This document shows positions 22,896-34,558 of a DNA stretch of 64,000 bases, piece by piece. Below the pieces are notes generated by a model, which saw only the letters and a list, made by a program, of their open reading frames with translations, was not told the origin of the DNA and did no database searches. A program made the position numbers and the translations under genes. Position 1 is the first letter of the stretch. The number at the start of each line of letters is the position of its first letter. Source of the stretch: Epichloe hybrida (lineage: Eukaryota > Ascomycota > Sordariomycetes > Hypocreales > Clavicipitaceae); contig JAFEKR010000023.1 in the NCBI GenBank assembly GCA_019022495.1, positions 558,001 to 622,000 of the forward strand. Reading direction: 5' to 3'.

Positions 22896-24699
22896 TCAAA
22901 CGCCCCAGCCACGCTCCAATAATGCCGCCGCTTCTTCCAAGCTTAGCCCGGCTGTTTCTGGGTAAATCTTCCAGATCAGTCCGTACCCGATGCCGCAAAT
23001 AAATGCATAAAAGATGAACGTCCACGGTGGGCTCAAAGTGTCCATCAGAGGCAGAAATGTGAGTCCAATGACGAGATTGGCGCTCCAATTCGTGGCTGTT
23101 GCAATCCCGCTCCCAAGAGATCTGACTGACAATGGAAACAGCTCGCTCTGCATCCAGGGCACATTCCCCAAACCAATAGCAAATGACGCCACGTAGATCA
23201 TGATGCTGATCAAAATGATGTACGCTGCTTCCTTATCACCATGTTGCATCGGAGTGTCCAGCTGCGTGTCGTTTATAGAAAGAGATGAAAAACCAAATGC
23301 CGTGAAGAGCAGGCCCAGTATCATAAAAGGTATCGAATATAACAGAACACGGCGCCTACCAATTTTGTCAACAAGTCCCAAAGCGACAAGTGTGAACAAG
23401 AAATTGGTGACTGCTACTGTGAGAGATGTCAGTGTGGGACTGTGGAATCCAATGACCATGAAAATAGTGGCTGAAAAGTACATCAGCGAATTCTGTAGAT
23501 GAGATTAGCCACATCTCGATTGCATGAGAATGGTTCACGAATTGTGTACATACAAAGCCGCATAGTTGCTGCAAACCTTGCAGCAGGCATGCTATAGCCA
23601 GCGCTCGTCGATTCCTGCCGTCACCAACGAGGTCCCTCCATCCGTCGAGCCACTTCCACTTCGACGCCTGCTGGTTCCGCAAATGCCGGGCTTCCTCCTC
23701 CTCTCGAACTTCCATCTCAATTTCCCGGATCATTGTGCTGGCATCTTGAGTTGCCGTCACGCCTCCATTGACTCGCCGGATGATGGATTGTGCTTGGCCA
23801 GACCTGCCCATTTTGACCAGCCACCGAGGGCTTTCTGGCATAAAAGCAATGACGGCAGCTTGTAGTCCGGCAGGCATAGCGCCGATCCCGACCATCCAGC
23901 GCCAACCTGCGTCTTGGGCGCCATACGTCGAAAAAGCCCAACCGACCACATACGCAACCACCTGGCCTAGCGTGATGAACAGTACATTGGCAGTGACCAG
24001 TCTGCCACGGTGCGAGGCAGGGGAGAGCTCTGCAATATACAGCGGTACCACAAAGCTGGCTGCCCCGACAGCTGCGCCAATGACACAGCGGCCAGCGATC
24101 ATCGAGGGGACTGAAGAGCATGCCGCCTGGATGACGGCTCCTACTATGAACAATATGTCTGCATACAAGATGACTCTCTTTCGGCCCAGGCGATCGGCGA
24201 TTGCGGACGAAAAAGGCGAGATGAGAAGAGCAAAGAGCGAAGTCGACGATGTGATGAGAGACTTGTCCATGGACGTGAGTTCTCGGTGAGATAGCGACGT
24301 GCCAATCGATACCAAGGTGGCGGAAATAACACCTGTGTCATCTTTGGCAACTTGTCAGTTAAAACTGTCCATGTTTCATGGTTGAGCAAACTGACATCCA
24401 AACAAGAGACCACTGATTCCGGCCGCGATTGTGAGAGCTACCACAAAAATGCCTGGGTCTGTGACAGCGTCTTTCGCAAGCCAACCATCATGAGTGTCCC
24501 CTTCCGCAACATCGTCAGAGTCTTCCCCGATCTGGCGGTCCGCTATGAGCGGGGCTTGAGAGCCCTCCATTTTGGCCAGATTTGGGAGAGGGCCATGGGT
24601 AATCGTCCTCGAGTTCTGCCGTGGGTAGAAGATGTAACGTCGCTGAAGCTGTGATGTGCAGCTGCAGCATTCGCGCGCCCGTCCACTAGCCAACGACAC
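22896..24699 (-). CDS. MFS sugar transporter, myo-inositol type
   Basis: Join of 24699-24396, 24341-23554 and 23492-22896, 562 residues from the first ATG. Met44 (MEGSQAPLIADRQ) is a likely alternative start giving 519. The introns of 54 and 61 bp have GTCAGT/AAAG and GTATGT/ACAG ends, and joining restores LLFGYDTGVISATLVSIG and GLQQLCGFNSLMYFSATIF. Sugar-porter signatures are present: DRLGRKR, RCVIGAAVGAASFVVPLYIAE, PESPRWLVK, DKIGRRR and PETAGLSLEE. The GYDTGVISATL plus SLITSSTSLFAL combination is characteristic of Itr1/2-like proton-coupled inositol transporters at the plasma membrane. Substrate assignment is inference from family resemblance. Confidence 0.9.
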
Positions 24700-24807
24700 G
24701 GGAAATCCCCGAGTCAGTCAGCCTACCCTGCACCGATCCGCCAGCATATACCTCCAGGCTGCTCTGCTGCAACGATCTGAAGCTTTCATCATTAATATTC
24801 GTTGAAT

Positions 24808-25866
24808 CTATCGGAAGTTGCCCCAGGCCGCCGCCCTATCTAGAGTAATTGCCTCCAAGCTCGCATCGTCTTCCACACCCAACTTCATCTTGGTCCATAC
24901 CTCTGCTACGCAGCTCTTCTTCGTCTGGATGTTGGGCATCAATGCCAAGTTCTTCAGAAAATGCCAAACCGACTCATTCCGCCATTTGAATTTCTCCACC
25001 AGAGACAACGTCTCCTCCGCCACTCCCTGTGCCTTGTCTGGGAACAATATCACCAAGTGCAGAAGAAACGACCACCCCGAGATGTCTTGGTGATGAAGAC
25101 GACACCACCTGGTCACGATGGGCAGAATGCTGTCCGCCACTGAACTTGCTTGCTGAGTCGGCGAGGCACACTCCATGGCAATCACATCCCTCGCATACGT
25201 CCAGGCGTAATAGTTTCGAGCATGCCTCTCCGCCGCAACGCAAATGACCTGTTCAAACTCGTGCAGGAGACGGACCGGGGTCTCGCCATCCCGGAGTTGG
25301 CGCAACAGCCATCGTTTGTGGTTCCATAGCACGGGTGACTTGGTATGTCGATGTAACCGGCTGCTCAGCAAGCTATTCATAAGGAAAGTTTCTCGCATGA
25401 GATCTTCCCTCCGTCTTTCACCCGAAGAAGTGCCTTTTGTGAGCACTCTTTTCCGTACGTTAGCGGCAGTCAGGTGCTCTGAGTCCATAAGGAGTAAAAC
25501 TGCCGTTGCTCTCATGACCACGTCATCGTCAATGCTCTTGCTGTGAAACAACACACCATTCAGTACTTGGCGAGCGTGTAGGAACGCTTGAACCAGTCGC
25601 GGCTTCGGTATGCCAATATATCCTGCATCTTGAAGAAGGAAGGTGTCTTGATTCAAAATGTGGCTGCTGGGGAGAATTTCTATTTCGAAGTATGTTTCCC
25701 GTGAACTGGCCAGGACGTTGGATATTTGCTCAAATGATTCTTTGGGATTCCCATTCTGCAGTGCTATTGTCACACTCGGATCAAGAGCTCTCGACATTTG
25801 TACGTAAAGTGGAGGTGAACAAACAAGGATGTTAATGCCGCGTTCTGAAAGGAAAGAAACTTCCAT
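24808..25866 (-). CDS. Protein prenyltransferase alpha-subunit repeat protein (PTAR1-like)
   Basis: Single exon, 352 residues from 25866. Met23 (25800, MSRALDPS) is an equally plausible start giving 330. Two PPTA-type repeats are visible: SPVLWNHKRWLLRQL and ARNYYAWTYARDV, followed by DISGWSFLLHLVILFP and NESVWHFLKNL, the W-x-x-R/L pattern of alpha-alpha hairpins in prenyltransferase alpha subunits. It is shorter and more divergent than the farnesyl/geranylgeranyl transferase alpha chain, so it fits the PTAR1-like group, whose human member acts in prenylation of Golgi SNARE Ykt6. That role is known for the human member and only inferred here. The gene is divergent from GET1 across 291 bp. Confidence 0.8.
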   Translation of the reverse strand: MEVSFLSERGINILVCSPPLYVQMSRALDPSVTIALQNGNPKESFEQISNVLASSRETYFEIEILPSSHILNQDTFLLQDAGYIGIPKPRLVQAFLHARQVLNGVLFHSKSIDDDVVMRATAVLLLMDSEHLTAANVRKRVLTKGTSSGERRREDLMRETFLMNSLLSSRLHRHTKSPVLWNHKRWLLRQLRDGETPVRLLHEFEQVICVAAERHARNYYAWTYARDVIAMECASPTQQASSVADSILPIVTRWCRLHHQDISGWSFLLHLVILFPDKAQGVAEETLSLVEKFKWRNESVWHFLKNLALMPNIQTKKSCVAEVWTKMKLGVEDDASLEAITLDRAAAWGNFR

Positions 25867-26157
25867 CTAGGGTAGTCCAACGTCCACAAGCGACGTACAT
25901 AAATTTGGTGGACGGAGCCACCTCATTCGGCAAATGCCACCCACCGGAGTTATGACATCCATTGACATGTATGTATGTTGCCCACCTGGAGCTCCATCAA
26001 CATAATTGAAGCTGGCAAGAGCAACACCGACAGCCAGGCCATGATCATTTTCCCGGCCGCAGCGCAAAACCTGGCACACAAGATCATCGTCGTCACGACA
26101 CATTCGCTCGACAATTCGTAGGCCCATTCGGTCGTCAACGCCTTCTTCCCGTTCGAG
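25867..26157. promoter_or_regulatory. Divergent promoter, PTAR1-like / GET1
   Basis: The 291 bp between two head-to-head start codons must carry both promoters. No named motif stands out. Confidence 0.5.
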
Positions 26158-27026
26158 ATGACGAGAGTTCTCTTCATTATATTCGCCGTCGAGCTGGTGG
26201 CTCAATTTATCAATGCTGTTGGTGCGACAAAGATCAACGACCTGGTACGCCACAGTGTACGAATTCGACACACTTGTGCTCGAACATATTCTTTGAGTTG
26301 CCAGAAAATGTCACTAATGCGGGATGCAGATCTGGACGCTGATCAACTACCTCCCGATTTCCACGTCCAAAGCTGCCGCGGAGCAGCGCACACTCCAGGC
26401 AGAATATCTCAAGATCCGTCGCGAAATGAGCGCCACGAGCAGCCAGGATGAGTTTGCGAAATGGGCCAAGTTGCGTCGACAACACGACAAAAAGCTCGAG
26501 CAGCTTGACGCAGCCAGTATGTGTCTTCCTTCCCGGTTCACGCTCCCCCTGTCATTGCCAGGAGACGAAGTGGAAGAAGAGAAAAATTGGAATCAGGAGA
26601 ATTACTTTACTTGGGGAACACGAGCTGACATCTTGGTGATTGCCACCTACAGAGAAAGAACTCGAGGCAGCCCGATCCCATTTTGACAGATACCTGACAA
26701 CGATCCGGATGCTCGTCACCAAAGTCCCGCAATACTTTGTGCCCTTCTGGTACGGCAAGGAGCCCATGTTTTGGCTCCCGTACGGCTGGTTTCCCTATTA
26801 CGCCGAATGGATCATTTCCTTTCCTCGCGCGCCACTGGGCAGCGTCAGTGCGCCATCATGGCAACTGGCTTGTTCCGGAGTTCTCACGCTCCTCAGTGAG
26901 ATCCTCATCTTTATCGGCAAACAGCTTTTTGGACAGTCTAAAACGAAGGTGCCTATTCCTGCGCAAACGGCTTCCAAAAAGGGGCCCGGATCGTCGGAGA
27001 AGCTCGACGTGAAGAAGGACCTGTAG
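26158..27026 (+). CDS. GET1: Get1/WRB family, tail-anchored protein insertase subunit
   Basis: Join of 26158-26244, 26330-26516 and 26653-27026, 215 residues. The first join gives NDLIWTLINYLP and the second LDAAKKELEAARSHFDRYL, both matching Get1 order. Topology: a membrane segment at the N terminus (VLFIIFAVELVAQFINAVG), a cytosolic coiled coil (about 38-105, with SSQDEFAKWAKLRRQHDKKL, the Get3-binding part), then the conserved KEPMFWLPYGWFPYYAEW and a final hydrophobic segment. Family role: with Get2 it forms the ER receptor that takes tail-anchored proteins from the Get3 ATPase. Length is normal for filamentous fungi. The 85- and 136-bp introns have GTACGC/GCAG and GTATGT/ACAG ends. Confidence 0.95.
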
Positions 27027-27651
27027 ACTTGCGTCATGGACACGATGCAGTAGTTTTTTATTTCTTCAAATAATGATTTGCACACAATCCAAAATGTTTG
27101 GCATGAGAGCCGACGAGTACCGCACTACGTGTTGGCCATGTATTTGTGACATGCATAAAGTACTAGTACGAAAACATGAAAGAAGAAAAATGTATCTCGT
27201 TGAAAATTTGACGCAAAGTTCCTCATAGCTAAACGCTGAGACTTTGTAACACGACAGAGAATGACCCTTGGCAGAGTACTTTGGGATTGTTCTAGGCAAC
27301 GTATTGACTCTGACGACCACGGAGAGATCGCTAAAGCTTCGAAAGTGCCAATTGAAAAGTCATGATATGGCGAATGGTGGGACGAATCGCATGCACGCAC
27401 GCATCATGGAAGTAGTTTGTCGAGAAAAAGACTGCGGGGATAAAGTCATATTGCTAATGTCGAGAAAAGGACTGCGGTAGTAGAGTCATATTGCTAGATG
27501 ATACTGATCAAGACATTGGCCATGCTGAACGCACATGTGGTGCCTGTCCGTGGTGGAATTTATTTTGACGATGCAGGAGCAGGATGTTAAGGGAAGGAGA
27601 GAGCAGGAGGAGAAATTTTCCTGGCGGGCGTGCGGGCGTAGTGGACCTCTA
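27027..27651. other. GET1 3' flank and spacer
   Basis: No gene recognised. A 40-bp imperfect tandem duplication sits at about 27,419-27,498 (unit GTCGAGAAAA-GACTGCGG... ending GTCATATTGCTA). Confidence 0.6.
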
Positions 27652-28016
27652 AGTGCACATCTGTCCTTAGCCCTAAAACGGAATGACGACCCGCCTACCT
27701 AGGGCAATCGTTTAAAATCTGGCGCAATCGTTTAAAATTCGTCATTTTCAGACCTGCTATTCCGCTAAAGCTGGCGTTTTCTCAAGTTAGACACGCTTAA
27801 GGAGAAAGGGAAAATTAGGAGTATTTATTATTAGCCTATTCATATATGTATGTATAAGCAAATGTACCTCTAATCCACTTCTGTCTAATTGTATACAGAC
27901 CCTAGTAAACGTGACTTCACAAGGCTTATGTATAACGCCTAAGGAGATATTTAGCAGGGAATTATGTAGGCGGATAGGTACCTGTTCCGTTTTAGGACTA
28001 AGGGCAGATACGCATT
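27652..28016. mobile_element. MITE-like element with about 50-bp inverted ends
   Basis: The left end AGTGCACATCTGTCCTTAGC, then CCTAAAACGGAA and CCGCCTACCTA, is matched in inverse at the right end (AATGCGTATCTGCCCTTAGT, CCTAAAACGGAA, CCGCCTACATA on the - strand). Length is 365 bp. The interior is non-coding and contains a local 20-bp duplication around CAATCGTTTAAAAT. It lacks RIP-type decay. No transposase or clear target duplication was found, so the superfamily is open. Confidence 0.7.
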
Positions 28017-28251
28017 CAAAAAGGAGAGATGCGCATGTAGACGTCCGGGCGTAGTTTCATAATAAAAGACTTGGAGGGCTGCCCAGCTTCTTTCATTGCG
28101 TCGGTGACGAGATAGTTCATCCGTGATTCTCCACGGGAATGTAAACACAAACATGACGAAACATGTATAACCTCTTGGTACCTCTCCACGGCCGTTGTCA
28201 TCTTTCTTCCACGACGTGCGTTTCAGAAACCCCAAGACCACATTGCCCGCC

Positions 28252-29425
28252 ATGGTAGTCTCTTGGGACTCGTACGTTCTCACCACCTCTCAAGCCACAA
28301 CGGATAAAAGACTCGCTCCGCAGCTGGGTCGTGAATGACAAAACACCAAACTCGTCCAAGAGCTAACCGTGTCTCAGCATCTTCTCTCTCCTCATCTTCC
28401 TCGGCCCCATCCTCCTCCCCAAGGCCATCTCGTGGTATCGCTCCCTCCGCTCCTCCTCCCACGACCTCCCCATCCAACCGACCCCCCCGCGCGTCCGGCT
28501 CGCCCTCGCCCTCCTCCTCCTCGTCTCCTCCATCCATCTCGTCAAGACGCTCCCCCTCTTCGCCCCCGAGAACCTCTTCCTCCGCACCCAAAGCCGCCTC
28601 CAGATCCCCGTCGACGTCCTCTTCAACCGCGTCTCGGCCCTTCGCCCCGGCAACGCCCTCACACCGAGCGACCAAGCGCTGAGAGCGAAATTCGTCAACC
28701 TCGAGAGCAGACTGCTCTATCTCCAGTTCGGCCCCCACGTCCTCGCCGAGTGTCCCTTTTGCCACGTCGACGAACCAAAGAGCTACTTGTACTATGCTCT
28801 GCCTTCGATGCTGTGGCCCCATCTCGCCAACCTGATCGTCACCGCCGCCGTGACGAGCCCCTCGGTGACGGGCAAGTACGGTTCGCAATGGCGCACGCTC
28901 GCCACCATTGCCGCCCTGACCATGGCCGGGCTGGAGGCCTACCTTGTCGCGTCGTTCAACTACCAAGCCAACGCGAGGGCGTTGCGCCTCCCAGACGTGG
29001 ACTTTTTCTACTGGTCCATGCGCAACTATCGTCTGCTGGCGCTCTGCGCCTTGGACGGCGCACTAGGATGGGTCTTGTACCTGTCTTCCACGAACCGCGC
29101 CTTCGCCCAGCTGCCCTCGGCGTCGGAGCGCATCGACGACGTCACGAGTAGATTGTCCACGGCGAGGAGTCGCCTCAATGCCATTGGCATCGTGAAAAAC
29201 ACGGCCATGAGGGACGACGAGCTGCGCAATCGGTGTCAGAACTACTGGGCCCATGAGGTCAGCCTCATGCGCGAGGTCATGGAGGAGAGGGACGTGGTCG
29301 AGGGGGTCAATGACGCTTTGAGCAATCGCATAAACATTGATTCCATCAACAGGGAGGCGGAGACGTATGCGGATGGTGTGTTGGATGCTTTTTTTCGCAG
29401 AGGAAAAGACAATGATGTAAGATGA
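28252..29425 (+). CDS. Conserved fungal multi-pass membrane protein, unknown function
   Basis: Join of 28252-28271 and 28378-29425, 355 residues. The first exon encodes only MVVSWDS. The 106-bp intron (GTACGT to CTCAG) is required because the long frame has an upstream TAA at 28364 and no ATG. Hydrophobic segments: SIFSLLIFLGPILLPKAI near the N terminus, VRLALALLLLVSSIHLV, SMLWPHLANLIVTAAVTS, RTLATIAALTMAGLEAYLV and LALCALDGALGWVLYLSS. A CPFC motif (AECPFCHVDEPKSY) sits between the second and third. The C-terminal third is polar and helical. I recall this arrangement as a conserved uncharacterised ascomycete family but cannot assign a function. The C-rich 5' half produces long but spurious frames on the opposite strand. 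Confidence 0.85.
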
Positions 29426-29883
29426 GGACTGGTTCGATGGAACTAGGACAGAACGAGAACGTGCATGGAACATAGATGCTGCTGCATACCCATTTCGATA
29501 CATGACATGTTCAAGAGACTAGTTACACATGGCACATGCAAACATAACAAAGATGCTTGCCGCGGGGGGGAGCACGGTACGGAGTACACACCACATCATC
29601 TGTCATGTAAGAACTTTTATTCAGTATTGCCCAAGATGCATGCATGAGGCACATGTGCAGTAATGCTCGTTCGGAAAGAGGGAAGGAAAAAAAAATACAT
29701 TCATCGCATCATCGGCTGATACATCATGATCATGCCACGTCTACGGAAAACCCCCCCACCCAGACAAACTCCCCGTCTTCTGTGTAAAACCCTACGGTCA
29801 TGTACCAGCTACTAGGTGGATCATTCAACTGCCATGGCGCAAAAAGTGTCCCACGTGTAAGTTCCCCAGCTATTAATAGAAAA
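29426..29883. other. Convergent 3' flanks with a TACGGAGTA motif
   Basis: Lies between the converging membrane-protein and RUD3 genes. It carries one TACGGAGTA at 29578-29586. No gene seen. Confidence 0.6.
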
Positions 29884-31773
29884 TCATGCTTTTGAAACCG
29901 TGTGCCCCGCGACAGTGCTACTCATGCTATCCTTGCGAGACGCACCCGCTACCCCATCAGTCGTAGTGCCCTCCTGGGCACTCCTCTCCAGGAAACTAGC
30001 CCAAAGCTCGGCAATGGATTCCCTGTCCTTGGCCTGGATGGGTTCTGAGAAGACGTCTGCGCTCAAAGACGGCGAGCTGGGCGTTCTCTGAAAGGGGCTG
30101 GTTGGCAGGCGGAGACTGCCTGTGGAGGCGCCTGGTCGGGAGAGGCCGGCTTGCTCGCGCTGCTCATCCGTCCAGTTGAGGTAGCCGGCCATGATTTGGA
30201 GGACCTGGAAGCGTTTGGCGTCGCCGCGGTCGAGGGTGAGGAAATGGAGGAGGTGGTTGGTGACGACTTGTCTGCCAGGAGGGAGAACGGGTCAGCATCT
30301 CTTGGATGATAATCGCAAGTTCGAGTGGCATATTTGCGGCGGGGAAAGAGAATATGAAAGCTGGAATGGGAACAATTGGGCCGAACGTACCTGTCGACAT
30401 TGTCTTCCGGCTTCGTCTTCTTGAGATATCGCAACGCCTTGGTCAAGTGATCATTCAAGATGATGGCCTCGTGTCTCAATTTGCCGATGAGCAAGTTCTT
30501 CTCCTTGACTTCCTTCTCAAAGGGGGCCGTCCGCTCCAGTTCCTTGGCCATGACCTCCTTGGCTTCTTCAGCATCCGTGGCTCGTGCCTCGGCTTGTTGA
30601 GCCAACATCTTGAGCGCTTGAAGCTGCGACTCGGTCGTTTCCACCATGTCCCGCAGCTCCTTCTTTCGAGCGTCCTGGATCTCCCGCAGGGCATTTTGCA
30701 AGTTATCCACGACAGTCGACTGACTGTCGCGGTCTGCGGCGGCAGCCTCGTAGTGTCGCCTGAGTGTAGCCATTTGTTCCTCGAGATCGCTCACTTTGTC
30801 CAAGAGGTTCTCCTTGGTGGAGCGCTCCTCCATGGCCAAGACTTCCCACTCGCCCATGGCATTCGCCGTTGTCTCCATCTCCTCCTTGAGATGCTGAACC
30901 GTAAGGATGAGCTCTTCTTTTTCCCTGTGCCAGTTGTGCGCGGACAGGTTGTTACGACTTCGCAGGGTGGATAGCTCCCTCGTCGCATCCTGCAGCTCCT
31001 CCTTGAGCTTCTCGACATCTTCGCCCGTGGATTGCGCCGAGCCCTGAAGCTGCTCGTTTTGTGTTTCCAGCTCTTCGATGCGCTCTCTTGCTTCTTCGAG
31101 CTCTGCCTTGTCGCGCTTTAGTCTGTCGCTTAGAGATTCCTTGATCTTTTCGACTCGTTCGAGCAGGGTTTGGTACTGCTCTTCCGCATGCTCCTTGGCC
31201 GAGTTGCTCTCTTCGAGATCCGTCTTCATGCGGGAGACTTCCTGCTCGTGTAAGATCTGGATGGTTTCGAGCTGTTTCCGAAGCTGTTCCACCTCTGCCC
31301 GTAGCGCTTCTCGCTCCTTGCTCATAGCTTCCAGCTTCGCCGTCGGGTCTGAATCGCGCGTACCGTCGACATCTGTCTTGACCGGCGATGCGGCGTGGCC
31401 ATGGCCTCCAGGAGAGTCGGTTTGCTTCATGTCTTCAGTGGGGTCCTTTGGGGAAAGGGACTCGGGATCAGCGACTCAAGCCGACGCCGTGGTATTTTTG
31501 CTTGCAACAAGAATGGAACTTACAGCTGCCGACTCGTCATCATTTTCAGGCTCCTCGGTTTCGTGATTCGCGTTGCCATTGATCAAAGGGGAGGGATCTT
31601 TGTTCTTGTTGGCATTCTTCTTCTTTTTGTTGTTCTTCTTCTTTGACGCTGCAACGACATGCACCCGGTCCCTTGATTAGAACACTACAGCCATTGAGAG
31701 ACGAGCAAGTGCGCATGCTGTACATACCTGAATTGGCCGTCTGCGTCGGACCAGCAGCGGCGTTCGAAGACAT
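29884..31773 (-). CDS. RUD3: Golgin with GRAB/GRIP-like domain, Rud3/GMAP-210 type
   Basis: Join of 31773-31728, 31648-31524, 31445-30391 and 30271-29884, 537 residues. Introns are 79, 78 and 119 bp with canonical ends. The joins restore TQTANSASKKKNNKKKK, DESAADPTEDMKQTDS and NVDRQVVTNHLLHFLTLD. Order: Lys-rich N terminus, a long heptad-rich coiled coil (about 75-395), then RQVVTNHLLHFLTLDRGDAK and VLQIMAGYLNW (about 409-450), the GRAB segment that in yeast Rud3 binds Arf1, then a Ser/Pro-rich tail. Family role: cis-Golgi tether for vesicle capture, acting as a homodimer on Golgi membranes. Exon sum is an exact multiple of three. Confidence 0.9.
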
Positions 31774-32800
31774 GATAGTAGCCAAGGCACGGCAGTGAAG
31801 CGGCCTGTATGTGCTTGCTGTCGAGGTTGGCCAGCTTGTGATGGTGACGGAGCAATGTCGAGCGTCGAGTTGGCAATTCAATATAGGCATTAGCTAGCGG
31901 CTGATCTGTACGTACTCTGTGCCACACGGATGCAAATACACCTAGGGTGGGGCGTGGCACGAGTTCAGATTACATACAATTATAGCGAACATTAGCGAGT
32001 GTGAAATGCCCAATAATAGCGGGTCGCGGGCACCGTAGAGGCCACAGTAATCCAGAATGTTGAGGACCGGTCGTGCGTGTATGTACATGTACGTAGGCCC
32101 TTCGCCGCCATTGGAGCGAACCCATCCATGACACAGGCCCGTGAGCCAAAATCAAAGGATGGAAGGTGACCTACGGAGTATATCCTTTCAAAAAAGAACT
32201 CTATGACGTGGCGGAACAGAAAGTCCTCCCTTCCCATATTATGCTTCTATTGCCTTGCGCTCACCCTCGAGTGTTTGTTCGCCGTTAAGGAAAAGAAAGA
32301 GGCCGGCCAATAGCGCGCAAGGGCTGGATCTGCTAGTGCATTGAAGTAGGCTTAGTCAGGCTGGGCTTTCACCGTGGGGCAGCTCAGTTTTCACCTCGCA
32401 GCAGGTGGGCTCCTAGGATTCCTTCTCCTCTCTTTTCATCTTACAATTAATCTTCGCTCTCGAACTACCCGAGCAAGATCCCGCATGCCGTGATCTTGCT
32501 CACCACCTTGCGCGAAGTAGAGCGTTTCGCCTTTCATAATCCCATTGCTTGCTCGACTCTCTTTTCATCTCTTTTGAAGGGAACGTCTGTTTATGAGTGC
32601 TGTGGGTTCGCTTATGAGCGTACATTTCTTGTTCACGTCCATGTATTATCCCCCAGCTGGCCAAACGCCACATTTTGCGTAATTATGCGATGGCTTGAAA
32701 AAGAAGAACAAATTGTACAAAGTACTACCTTATACGCCGTTTCCAATCAATCATTAAGAAGAAATTGTCCACATGAGATTCCGTGCGTTCGTAGATCTAT
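31774..32800. other. Intergenic, upstream of RUD3 and downstream of NOP15
   Basis: No gene recognised. Features: TACGGAGTA at 32172-32180, a CT-rich tract near 32,410-32,450 typical of fungal transcription-start regions, and a perfect 10-bp stem, GAGCAAGATC at 32471-32480 with its complement at 32492-32501. Confidence 0.55.
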
Positions 32801-34091
32801 TCAAGCCTTCACCTTCTTTCCCTTTCCCTTGACAGCCTTGCCGGCCTTCGCCTTGGGAGCGGGGATAGACTTGGGTTTGTCGTCAGTCTCCTTGGTTTTC
32901 GATTTGTTCGATGTCTGGATCTCCTTCTCGGGAATGTTTTCCTCTTCCTTGGCGGGAGCAGCCTCAATCGCCTTGACGGGCTCCTTGACGGGCTCCTCGA
33001 CGGCACTCTCGTCGGCAGCCTGAGGGGCTGGCACGGCCTTTAGATCCGGTGCCTCAAACTCGTAGCCCATGTCCTTGAGCTTGGCGGCTTGCTTGGCCCG
33101 CTTGCTCTCCTCCTTGGCCACCCTCGTCTTCCAAGTAGACTCACTCAGTGGCTTCTGCAGCTTCAGACCGGCCATCTTGTTCAATGGAACGACCTTGAAT
33201 CGTGTGTTGGCGCCCTTGAACAGGTCTGCGTGGACCTGCTCCTTGGGAATAGTCTTGCACTTGAGGATATGCCCAAACAGCAAGTAGTTGTCCATGGTTT
33301 TGGCAACGATCTCGGCGGTGCTGGACTCCTCAAACTCAACAAAGGCGAAGTGCTTGCTCGCACCAGTCTTCTTGTTTCTCGACAGACGGATTCTTGTGAC
33401 GGGACCAAACTGGGAAAGGTATTGTCTCATCTCGTGCTCGTAAAAGCCGTGAGGGATCCGGCCAATGTAAACCACTGCAGGCTCTCCAGTAGGCTTCTTT
33501 GCGAGCTCCACGAGCTCCTTGGACACGGCTGGGGCCTTTCCTACACTTTGGCCGCGTTTGAAGGACAAGGCCTTGTTGACGGGAGCTTCATCTTCCGAGT
33601 CGACCTCGATGGCCAAATTCTTGACATTCTCGTTCTCTTCGCCGTCAGAATCATCCGACTCGTCGTCTACCGGCAATATATCCTCATCCCCCTCCTCCTT
33701 TTTTTGCATCTCCTTCTTGCTAGCCTTCGTGGGCTTGGCGTACTTGGTCGACTTTCCAGCGGGCTTTGGTGCAGTAGTAGCGGCCGCCTGTTTCGCGGGC
33801 TTCTGCTTCTTTATTGAGACGGGAGAGGCATCCTCGGCGGCTGCGAGGGAAAGTCAGAGCTTGATTCAACATGTGTTCGGGGTGTATCTGGACTTGTCGC
33901 ATTCTTATGGCGCAACTCTACCTTTTCTCTTGCCCTTGAGCGCGGGCTTAATAGCAGCCTTGGTGGCGCCATTGTTCTCCTGAGCTTCGGAAACGGCTAT
34001 TCGAGGATAATTTAGCACCGAGAAAATGAACATACATGTCGGAATCTTTTCAAGCGCACTCACATTTTCTTTTTCTGAGTTCGGGAGCCAT
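32801..34091 (-). CDS. NOP15: Nucleolar RRM protein Nop15 (60S ribosome assembly)
   Basis: Join of 34091-34064, 33996-33922 and 33840-32801, 380 residues. Introns of 67 bp (GTGAGT/AATAG) and 81 bp (GTAGAG/CGCAG) join MAPELRKRKSVSEAQENN and KGKRKAAEDASPVS. An acidic, Lys-rich N terminus precedes one RRM (about 157-233) with RNP2 VVYIGRI and RNP1 KHFAFVEF. The conserved C-terminal extension KTIPKEQVHADLF and RFKVVPLNKMAG is diagnostic of the Nop15/NIFK group. A Lys/Pro-rich tail ends KGKGKKVKA. Family role: a pre-60S factor bound near the ITS2 foot of pre-rRNA, acting in the nucleolus. The C-terminal low-complexity tail is long compared with yeast Nop15. Confidence 0.92.
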
Positions 34092-34558
34092 TTCATTGAT
34101 GTTGGTATGTTTGCTATACCTATCCTTCCGACGTTGGCTCCCAATCGGGAGAGGAAAAAAAAAAAAAAAAACACGATTCTGCCATGCCAGAGAGCGGTGA
34201 AGCCGTGCATGCCACTCAACTCTACCATTTGATACGTGGTGGGGTTGGTGGGGTCCTGCAGCAACCAGTAGACGCGACGTGGAGCTGCTGTGAGCTGGCT
34301 TGAACCGCCCACTTACCGTAGGTGATGGAACAGGAGAGCGATGGTTGAAATCGGAACTCTTTAGATATGTTCACTTGCCAAACCACAGCAGAAATTATTG
34401 TTGATTAGACTGCGGCAAGTCAGCCCATTTGATTGAAAGCCATCGCACTTTTGTAAGCCGCGTGCGAAAAGGAAAGCGCTTCCGACAAATCACGAGCACA
34501 TTCTCACCCGTTGGCCAAGAAGGCCATAACAGCGACATCGGCAGGTATCAGAAAAATT
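34092..34558. promoter_or_regulatory. Divergent promoter, NOP15 / SMN-like
   Basis: The 467 bp between head-to-head start codons include an A17 run near 34,154. No specific factor site is assignable by eye. Confidence 0.5.

Noticed and set aside
28280..28966. 228-codon Gly/Glu/Arg-rich frame on the - strand
   Set aside because: It is the antisense of the C-rich 5' half of the membrane-protein gene at 28252-29425, which has conserved content and a valid first exon.
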